Assembly (NCBI GenBank): GCA_030035585.1 | Contig: CM057465.1 | Coordinates: 31,948,001-32,012,000, forward strand | Source: Dugong dugon | Lineage: Eukaryota > Chordata > Mammalia > Sirenia > Dugongidae | DNA length: 64,000 bases | Direction of reading: 5' to 3' | Shown: piece by piece, positions 55,831 to 64,000 of the stretch | Numbering within the stretch: the stretch's first letter is position 1 | Layout of the letters: each line of letters opens with the position of its first letter | The notes under the pieces: model-generated | The model's database searches: none | Told to the model about the DNA's origin: nothing | The model's input: only the letters and a program-made list of their open reading frames with translations | Translations under genes and position numbers: made by a program

Positions 55831-56064
55831 GATCTTGCTACTGAACAAAGTACATCCCTACAACTCATTCTCCCATTGGGATAAAGTTATGGAACCACGG
55901 AAGTATACGCGATAGGACATTGCAGGAAGGGCGGTTAAACTACTTGTACCTGTACATATTCTGGGAGATTCTGCCATACCCAGAAGTCTATATTTGAAAG
56001 TTCTTCAGGTCATTCCGTTGTGCAGCCATGTTTGCAAACCACTGCAACTAGATTACGAGTTGAA
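55831..56064. other. No recognisable feature
   Basis: Unassigned sequence without ORFs of note. Confidence 0.35.
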
Positions 56065-56160
56065 TGATGGCAGAGGCAGTGTTTTACCACCTTTGAATGC
56101 CCTGCATCTAGCATAGGTGTCTACCCCAGAAGAGATTCTGTGTAAATGAGTGCTACATGA
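56065..56160 (+). mobile_element. L2 3' end fragment
   Basis: gatggcagaggcagtgtttt, ccctgcatctagcataggtg and the final gtgtaaatgagtgctac are a decayed L2 terminus. Confidence 0.5.
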
Positions 56161-56194
56161 ACAGATGATAAAAACACTCATAATTAGCAACAAC

Positions 56195-56380
56195 AAAGTA
56201 TGAATTAGAATTTGCTATAAACTAACAAAGAATCTTTTACATATATTAACTTATTTAATCATTTCAAAACAGGCTAAAGACATTAATGGCTTGCCCAAGA
56301 TCACACAGCCAGCAAGTTCCAGGGCCAGGGATCAAACCTAAGTTTACAAGGTTATGTGATGATAGCTCGAATTTATTTAC
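56195..56380 (-). mobile_element. MIR
   Basis: cttttacatatattaactta, tttaatcatttcaaaacagg, ggcttgcccaagatcacaca and gccagggatcaaacctaagt give a minus-strand MIR. Confidence 0.72.
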
Positions 56381-57307
56381 TATACCATGGCACTGAAAAA
56401 TACTCCTGCTAGCAACAGATCCAGAGTTATTACTGCAGTCCATCTAAAACAGGATCCAATCTGTAAAAATATGAAGGTGATCTGTCTAGAAACAACTTGC
56501 TTGTTAACACTGTTATCAAATGCATACTGATATTTCCTGTACCCAGATCCCAATTTGCTAACTAATGAGATAAACATACTCGTGGCTTCATTAACATCTA
56601 AAAGAAATGCATGCATTAAATATAGTGTTGGATTTTATATTTTCAGAATTAAACCAAACATTAAATACAAAATATGTTTATAAACATATGTGGATTTATT
56701 CCTACAAAACACATTTAAAAAATGTAAATGATATCTACTCAAGCAGAGACTAAATTTACCCAGTGTCACATGGGACATCACTTTTAAGTAGTCCAAAAAC
56801 AAAGAATTCAAAGACATTTGAAAATAATCTGTCAAATGAAGCACTACTCCGATATCTTTTAAATGAGGAATGAATCTCCAACGTCAGAGATTTCTACAGA
56901 GTAAGGTTCTGCTAAGTTTCAACAATATTAAGTTGAGACATCCCAATTTCTTCTTGGTAGAGAACTTCATTGCCATCATTTTCTCCAGCAAAGAAAAAAA
57001 ATGAACACTCTAAACACTCTGGACAAAATTTGTGTTTTGACAAGTTTTACAATCTAGAGCTGCCACATACAGTCCCTCAAGACGGTCACTGCCCAAGTCT
57101 AGAGAGTGTCATTCACATGCGCCACAATGTGAATTGCACGCCTGAAGTCATGTGACACTTCTTCATAACTAGGGGATACATTTTTACTCCAAATTTTACT
57201 ACTAGGAAAAAACTGCCTGATCCCCAACCCATGGTATATCACTAAGTGATCTTAAAGTTTGTATATGGGGTGGGGGGAGATGGGGGCACCAACAATTAAG
57301 AAGCTAT
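56381..57307. other. No recognisable gene or repeat
   Basis: AT-rich, featureless except a purine-rich stretch near 57260-57290. Confidence 0.4.
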
Positions 57308-57530
57308 TATTGTTGTTGTTATGGTTAGCTCCCTGACTCATGGCAACCCCATGCACAATGGAATGAAATACTGCCTGGTCCTGAGGGTTTTCATTGGCTG
57401 ATTTGCAGAAGTAGATCATCAGATCTTTCTTCCTAGTCCATCTTAGTCTTGAAGCTCCACTGAAATCTGTGTAGCATCATAGCAACAGTCGAGCCTCCAC
57501 TGATAGCCAGATGGTGGCTGTGCATGCAGA
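57308..57530 (-). mobile_element. tRNA-Gly-headed SINE family, head missing
   Basis: Reverse-oriented body and tail: attgttgttgttatggttag, tactgcctggtcctgagggt, ttttcattggctgatttgca, cttcctagtccatcttagtc and gccagatggtggctgtgcat. The tRNA-like head is absent. Confidence 0.85.
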
Positions 57531-59584
57531 GGCAGAATATGAAAACATGCTGAATAAAGGAGGTAATACTATTAAAAGAATTGCAATCTTAGATAGCGTA
57601 AGCTCCTTAAAGGTTGTGAATTCTGTGCTTATATTCCCAGCATGTACACCATCCACTCAATCAGCCACAGATGATTAGACTCACCTTGAGGGGAGTGCTG
57701 TATAAGGTTCTATTTGGCATTATAAACAAACACATTACAACCGTGTTCTCATATTCTCTTTCTCTCTTTCTCTCTCCCAACTTTTTCACTGAGTGAGCCA
57801 GGAGTTTACCCTGTCTCAAAATTAAAGCTTCGTTACTTAAAAAAAAAAAAAAAAATTAAGTTTAGCATATACATCTTTCTAAAATTTATCAGAAACTCTT
57901 CCCAGCTTCTTCAACAGAGTATTTGGTCTTGTTTCTTCCTTTATAAAACAAAAGATTTGGACTATGTGGACTTCAAGGTGCGCCTTGACAATTTTCCTGA
58001 ATGCCCTGAGTTGTTGCTTTCATCCTGAATGCTGACTCTGTTCTATGGCACACTGAGGCTGTCAGGTCAGAGGCTGCTGAGGTTTATGGGACTCTTTGGC
58101 AGCACATAAAATGGCACCTGGTGGCTATGCCTGTGGAATTATTGGCTTACTTCTGTAAGTCTGTTCTTCTCTTGCAGTCAGACTGTCAGAAGCTACATCT
58201 TGCTTTCAACATGGTTACATCCCATTGCCCTGACTGATTTTCCACTTTAAATCACCTGAACACTTAAAATTAGACAACCAAGCCTGCTAAAACTCTGTGA
58301 AAAGAGGTTTGCCCAGCGCAGTGTTAAATTTTCTTGAGAGAAAAGAGACTTAATAACATCTGTGTTACCTACTCATCATCAGAAAACCTCCCTTTCTTCT
58401 TTCTGTTTTGGTTTCGTTTTTTAGAAGAAGTAACTTGTCCCCTTCTCCCTATTTGCAGGTTAGTGGAAGGGACTATCCCCAGCTCCTCTGAGCCACCCTC
58501 ATCTGGGACTTTTGCATGGTTGGCCATATTTTACTAGAGATTTAAAAAGCCAAGGTCATATCCTACTTCCTCTTTTATTTCCTGTACCTAAGGGTAGGAG
58601 GATCTCTCCTCTTATACTTTGTCTTCACAAAGCAAACCTATTTGACTCTTTGGAAAAGTGGATCTTTTCCAAACCTCTCTCTCTCTCCTTGCAGTCAAGG
58701 CTGAGCATGTGAGTCAGTATTGGGTTCAGGGGAAGACAGCATGCTCCATTTGTACTAAGCCTGTGGCTACAGCTCCCCAGAGAAGCTCTGTAAGAGCAGA
58801 GTGGGGGAGAGCAGGAAAGGGCGGGGAGGAATAAGAAAAGTAGGTGTTGCTGTATCACGTGATTTTCCATTCAATAGTAAAGCTGATGTTTTATTTCCTT
58901 TTTGTCTGTTGATCCTTGGATATATAGCTACCTGGGCCAAGAACCCCAGAGGGAAAAGGAGTGATAAGTTATCTCCAGGTAAAAGAAATATTACTGTGGA
59001 ATCATTGCGGTGAGCGAAGTGGGAGAAACCTATTATTTAAATGGGATTCCTAAGCTTAAAGTCAGCTAGATAGTAAAAAAAAACCAACTTCTCATTTGGA
59101 ACAAATGTATTTAAGTTTCTCCATATTACTAATTTGCTTTGATACTAGCCATTTACAGTTAAGAATTCTAAGAAAGAAATAAAACATTAAGCACACACAC
59201 ACACACTCCTATGGAATGTTAAGCTTAACACTGTGAGATAGATACATACCCAATGCAAAAATATCTATTGCTATTTACTCATCCCAAACATTTTTCTTTT
59301 CTGTTTTTTTTTTTTTTTTAAAGAAGCCTGCTACATAATCTTGAATGCAGTTTAGAAAATTTGCACTACACTTGGAGACTAATTTTAAGGATTGAAAAAA
59401 TATAGATAAAATTATGTAAAAGGAAAGATGCGTTATTTTGCTGAAACCTAAAATTTGAAACGCATTATGTTAAAATACTTGCAGTTTTTCTAGATGTTCT
59501 GTTAAGTGGCTTTTCCTAACTGTGACCCCATGTCACATAGCTGGTCTGAAATGAGGCTTAAAGCACTTATACCTAAAAGCTATG
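57531..59584. other. Mostly unassigned, with an L2 scrap, poly-A and (CA)n
   Basis: 57592-57662 (agcgtaagctccttaaaggt, ttatattcccagcatgtaca) is L2-like. A 15- to 19-base A-run lies at about 57838-57856, a (CA)n run near 59193-59208 and a T-run near 59306-59319. No gene seen. Confidence 0.45.
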
Positions 59585-60326
59585 GGACTTGAAACACTTA
59601 CTGATGAAGATCAAAGACCACAGCCTTCAGTATGGATTACACCTAAACCTAAAGACAACAAAAATCCTCACAATTGAACCAATAAACAACATCATGATAA
59701 ACAGAGAAAATATTGAAGTTGTCAAGGATATCATTTTACTTGGCTCCACAATCTACGCCCATGGAAGCAGCAGTCAAGAAATCAAACAATGTATTATTGC
59801 ATTGGGCAAATCTACTGCAAAAGACTTCTTTAAAGTGTTAAAAGCAAAGATAACACTTTGAGGACTAAGGTGCACCTGGCCCAAGCCATGGTATTTTCAA
59901 TTGCTTCATATGCATGCAAAAGCTGGATGACAAATAAGGAAGACCAAAGAAGAATTGATGCCTTTGAATTACGGTGTTGGCAAGAATATTGAATATACCA
60001 TGGACTTCCAAAAGAACAAACAAATCTGTCTTGGAAGAAGTATAGCCAGAACGTTCCTTAAAAGCGACGATGGTAAGACTTTGTCTCAAGTACTTTGGAC
60101 ATGTTTTCAGGAGGGGCCGGTCCCTGGAGAATCATGCTTGTTAAAATAGAGGATCTGCAAAAAAGAGGAAGACTCTCAAAGAGATGGACTGACACAGTGG
60201 CTGCAACAGTGGGCTCAAACAGAGCAATGAGTGTGAGGATGGCGAAGGACAGGACCAGGCAGCCTTTCCTTTGGTTATACATTGGGTCGTTATGAGTCAG
60301 AAGCAATTGGACGGCACCTAACAACA
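59585..60326 (+). mobile_element. RTE LINE 3' end (RT C-terminus)
   Basis: 5'-truncated RTE-clade LINE encoding the end of the RT protein. The first frame (59589-59861) reads MKIKDHSLQYGLHLNLKTTK, EVVKDIILLGSTI and SQEIKQCIIALGKS. Later frames give CWQEYXIY-like sequence and RWTDTVAATVGSNRAMSV. It then ends in tgagtcagaagcaattggac and ggcacctaacaacaacatg. Frame changes near 59862, 59985 and 60120 disable it. RTE encodes endonuclease and RT and moves by target-primed reverse transcription. This tail is the one shared with the SINEs. Copies at 1003, 27288 and 63874 belong to the same family. Confidence 0.92.
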
Positions 60327-61299
60327 ACATGAGACTTGATACAAAGTTTGCTGCTGCTACTCAGAAACAAACCCCAGGTGTCCTAAAACTAGCTTGGGGA
60401 AAATCCCACACTCTGCCTTTTTTGTAAGTCGCAGAGGACAACATGAAAGAAAGGGAACAAAATGGTACCTGGACTCAGGAACTCTCAAAACTCTCTTCCA
60501 AGAGTCATCTTAAATACATGATTTAAGCTCCTGCTACATGACCAACTTCTCTTTGGTCACTTTAAAGAGAATACAGACCGTGCATCTGAGCATTAGCCTC
60601 ATATTTCTTGTGTGTTTCGTCTTTTCCTATATATTTTCAGTGGGGTGAAATAGTTTGCAGTTCCAAGTGTATGTGTTGGCCCTGCCATTGTTCACTCTGT
60701 CCAGCCCAACACACCACCATCTAAAACTGAATATGATTTACTTTCATTTTGTTCTCAATAAATTGACATTCATTTTGAGCACTTCTCTGGTTATATTACC
60801 CTATAAATCTCCTGAGGTCACAGGTCAAATCATGCCCCCAGCCCCACACATGTTCTAACACATTCCACTGAGTGCAACAACTAAAAATTTCCACTTCCTA
60901 GAAACCACTGATTTCTGATCCTTTGCCAGGAGCCACTTTCCCTGCAGGCTTTCACTTAATACATTTGAGTACAACTATTGATCTTTAACTGGAATACATT
61001 CCTCTGGACTAAACTGCTGCCAGGTGGAACTTTGGTAATAGACCCTTTGGACATCTGCAAGAAGGACATGATCATTCTCTGGGTAAATAAATTCCAGTCC
61101 CTTAATTACTCATCTGTGTAACTACTGACATTTTTATTTCCCCTCCCAAATCTTTTTTTTTTTTTTTTTAATCTATGAGAATAGCCCAATGTTATGGCAT
61201 CTGGTAGTTTTCTATGTATTATTCATAGATCAAAAATGGTTGAAATAATAAACTCTGCATCTGTGTAAATTATTCCAACAATAATTAATATTCATTGGA
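60327..61299. other. Unassigned, with T-runs
   Basis: A run of about 20 T lies near 61151-61170. No gene or dispersed repeat could be supported. Confidence 0.4.
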
Positions 61300-62460
61300 G
61301 CCATCATTGGATATTCATTAATATTTCAAAAGCCCATTTGACAAAATCTGTCAATCTTTTTCCTTCTCTGCCCTTTGTGCTATTGTTGTCATATACTTTA
61401 TTTCTACATAGCTAGAAACTCTATAATACATATGTATCATTGTTGCTTCAGTAGATGTGCTTATATATTTACCCATAGATTTTCCTCTCCAGTTTTCTTC
61501 ATTCCTTCCTGCAGTTCCATGCCTCCCTTCTCGAATCCTTTTCCTTCGGTCTGAAGAACTTCATTTGATAATTCTTGTTCTACTAGTGTGCTGGCAATGA
61601 ATACTTGCAACTTTTGTTTATCTGAAAATATTTTTATTTCTCTGATTTTTTTAAGAAGTTTTTCAGTGGATATAGAATTCTAGATTGGCAGGTTTTTTGT
61701 TTTGTTCCTTGGTATTTCCATTGTTTTCTTTCTTTCATTAGTCTGTTAAAATGTGAGCAATAAATATTCTTGTGACTCCACTCAAAGTAATGTCTCTTTT
61801 TTCTCTGAACGCTTTTAAGAGTTTCTTTTTATTTGTGATTATCAGTAATTTAAATATGATGTGCCTCAGTGTGCTTTCCTTTTCTCAGTTGGGGTTTACT
61901 GAGTTTCTTGAATCTGATTTTTATCAGTTTTCAAAAATTCTCAGCCACCATCTCTTTGAATATTTTTCTGCCATTCTTCTCCTTGCCTTTTAGGACTCCA
62001 ATTACCCAATGTTTACAGCATTTTATTGTGTCTCAAATAAATCTTTTTTCTTTTTTCTGTTCTTTTCATTCTTTTTTTTTTTCTTCCTGTGTTTAAGTTT
62101 GAGTAGTATCTATTGAACTATCTTTTGATTTCACTAAGTCTATCTTCTGATACCTCCAATCTGTTGTTAATCTGACCCAATCACTTCTTAATTTTTGCAT
62201 TAATAAAATATCCACTTACTTCTCTTTGGTAGTTTGAGACTATATGTTGGAATTCTCCATTTTTTTAAATCTTTTGTTACCCATATATTTATTTTCTTTA
62301 ACATATCACTTGCAGTTAATGTTTTTGCCTTCTAACCCCACTGTTTGGATCATCTGTGTATCTGCTTCTATTGTCTATTTTTCTCTTGATTTTTCTTACC
62401 TCTTCACTTGTCTTTCAAGTTTTCATTCATATATCAAATCTTGTATATTAAAAATAAAAT
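61300..62460 (-). mobile_element. Old L1M 5' region / ORF1 remnant
   Basis: On the plus strand tgctggcaatgaatacttgc, gtggatatagaattctagat, tatgatgtgcctcagtgtgc, actgagtttcttgaatctga and a ccaccatctctttgaatatt block are the reverse of an L1M region at and before ORF1. The T-rich open frames here are composition artefacts. Confidence 0.65.
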
Positions 62461-62739
62461 AGAGAATGAAGCTGAACATCTTTTCCACAGAACAGATTTA
62501 CCCTTTCCACTGTTAGACCAATAGTTTAAGGGGCTGGTGACTTAATCCAATAAGAAACTGAGCTAGATCAGGGATCATTTGCATATTCTGTATGATTCAG
62601 TTCATGTCCAGATTTAAATGTCTCAAGAGCAAGTCCTGTTTGTAGTATGTTTGTTTCAGGTCTCTCTCTCCAGTGGGATTTTGCTACCTTAGCAATAAGA
62701 GAGTTATGAGATTTCACTCTGCCTTTCCAGGCCAAAATT
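62461..62739. other. No recognisable feature
   Basis: Unassigned. Confidence 0.35.
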
Positions 62740-62957
62740 AAATTTAATTATATAAACATTGTAATTTTTATCATTAACCCACTAAATCCTCCCAACAACC
62801 CTATGAAATGATTACTATTATAATTTCTGTTTTACCTATTAGAAAACTGAGGAACAGAATGATTAAAAACTTTCCCAAGATCATACATCTAGTAGAAGCA
62901 GAGCTAAGATTTGAATAAAGGAAGTTTAGTTCTAGAGCCCATGTTCTTAACCATTAA
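62740..62957 (-). mobile_element. MIR
   Basis: aacccactaaatcctcccaa, caaccctatgaaatgattac, aactgaggaacagaatgatt, ttcccaagatcatacatcta and gagcccatgttcttaaccat give an almost full minus-strand MIR. Confidence 0.8.
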
Positions 62958-62960
62958 ACC

Positions 62961-63139
62961 AAAAAAAAGAAGAAAAAAAAAAACCAAAAACCTATTGCTG
63001 TCAAGTCAATTCTGACTCATAGCAACCCTATAGGACAGAGTATAACTGCCTCAAGGGTTTCCAAGGAGCTGCTCATTGATTCGAGCTGTCAACATTTTGG
63101 ATAGCAGCTGAGCTCTTAACCACTGCACCACCAGGGCTG
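62961..63139 (-). mobile_element. AfroSINE
   Basis: Reverse-oriented, from an A-rich start (aaaaaccaaaaacctattgc) to the head (accactgcaccaccagggct). It is placed at the head end of the MIR. Confidence 0.9.
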
Positions 63140-63873
63140 ACAGGGTCCTTGGTTTTGGTTTTTTAATGTTCTATTCATTCCATCTTTAAACTAAGACCAG
63201 ATTTTATAAATGTCTTCTACAAATTTAGTTTTCATGATTGTTGTGGTTGTTGTTTTAATTTTTTTCTTCTCTTTATTTTTTTTTTTTTGTTGTTGTTAGT
63301 GAAGTCAGAGAAATAAAGAAGAAGAAAAAGATTCAGAGAACAAGAGCTAGATCCTCAAAAAATTAAAAAGGATAAAGAAAACGGGGTGCAAACTAGCATC
63401 TACATCTTTTTTATTTTTTTGCTAAAATATTTTAAAACTCTTTATCTTCTCACAAATATAAATGTTATGAGAATGTCACTGACTGCTGTTTAGCCCCGAA
63501 GATTTTTAAACCAAGGGCCTGATTGCCTGGGCTCATTAGCCAGTTGTTATCTATGCCTGCAACAGAAAGACAATATAATATTAACAATAAAATGTGGAAA
63601 TAGGGGAAATTGCTTGTGTTAATTTTTTCAAATGACCGAGTAAAGGAAAAACAAGTTCCAGATAATTTCAACGTTTTAAAATTGTGCCTTATTTTTATCA
63701 AATTGAAAAGCCACTAGAATCTCAAGTCCATAATATAGCAAAGGAGAAGTGAATCATAATGACTTGAAAATTAATTAGCCCTTAATTATTTTATAAAGCT
63801 TTTCTCATGCATTATCATATGTGATTTTAGTTTCCCCTAAGGTAACTCGCGTAGGTGTGTCAGTATTTCCATT
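63140..63873. other. No gene; T-rich simple sequence
   Basis: A run of T and GTT units lies near 63238-63297. Otherwise AT-rich and unassigned. Confidence 0.4.
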
Positions 63874-64000
63874 TTGTTGTTGTTGTTGTTAGTTGCCCCC
63901 CAGTTTGCTCCTACTCATGGGGACCTTATAACAGAACAAAGCGTTGCCTGGTCCAGCACCATCTTCGTGATCATCACTTTATTTGAGTCCATTGTTGTGA
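63874..64000 (-). mobile_element. RTE LINE 3' end, leaving the window
   Basis: Reads ttgttgttgttgttgttagt, ctactcatggggaccttata, acaaagcgttgcctggtcca and a ttatttgagtccattgttgt end: the reverse of the RTE terminus at 60180-60326. Confidence 0.88.

Noticed and set aside
55536-55868. A 110-codon minus frame and a 94-codon plus frame in the CpG-rich patch
   Set aside because: Overlapping frames on both strands are expected in GC-rich DNA, and neither matches a family I know. The patch is kept as a finding but not as a gene.

Overview
The window looks like intergenic or deep intronic DNA from an afrotherian mammal, most likely an elephant or another paenungulate. The main evidence is about 20 copies of AfroSINE (tRNA-headed, with an RTE-like tail), RTE LINE 3' ends that share that tail, and L1 and ERVL/MaLR elements with their own lineage-specific sequence. 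The rest is AT-rich with old mammalian repeats (MIR, L2, L1M, MER5-type and hAT-type). I found no host protein-coding exon, rRNA, functional tRNA gene, CRISPR array or operon. The longest intact reading frame is a retrotransposon ORF (L1 ORF1, 349 codons).

Layout. 0-1.4 kb: an old minus-strand L1 invaded by L1 and RTE 3' fragments. 3.7-4.2 kb: two AfroSINEs of different subfamilies. 5.1-9.5 kb: a 5'-truncated L1 with target-site duplications (TSDs). 10.3-12.5 kb: an L1 3' UTR fragment, then a long minus-strand L2. 12.5-19.6 kb: an ERVL provirus with two LTRs, gag/pro/pol/dUTPase remnants and no visible env. It is bounded by two copies of one L2 segment instead of a short TSD. 20.4-20.9 kb: a MaLR-type solo LTR. 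22-26 kb: MER5-type element, MIRs, AfroSINE and a tRNA-Gly-headed SINE. 26.3-28.9 kb: a nested stack of at least four repeat layers ending in an ERVL solo LTR. 31.8-33.2 kb: an old L1 that looks 5'-inverted. 38.1-38.6 kb: a MaLR-type LTR carrying an AfroSINE. 39.5-47.6 kb: a full-length 8.1-kb L1 with perfect 13-bp TSDs, inserted into an older L1. 48-57 kb: SINEs, MIR, hAT, a CpG-rich patch near 55.2-55.8 kb and L2. 59.6-60.3 kb: an RTE 3' end with a recognisable C-terminal RT region. 61.3-62.5 kb: an old L1 5' region. 63.9-64 kb: another RTE end leaving the window.

How the parts relate. RTE and both SINE types share the same 3' tail, so the SINEs were probably mobilised by RTE machinery. L1 and ERVL/MaLR elements supply the larger blocks. 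The nesting gives a relative order: MIR, L2 and L1M are oldest, then MaLR/MLT1-like LTRs, then RTE, ERVL, L1 and AfroSINE.

I did not find a new functional system. The best leads are structural: the ERVL with long duplicated flanks, two tRNA heads on one SINE tail, a shared reading-frame break in two independent L1 copies, a composite L1 3' end and an isolated CpG-rich patch. All family names rest on recognition by eye, not on a database search.
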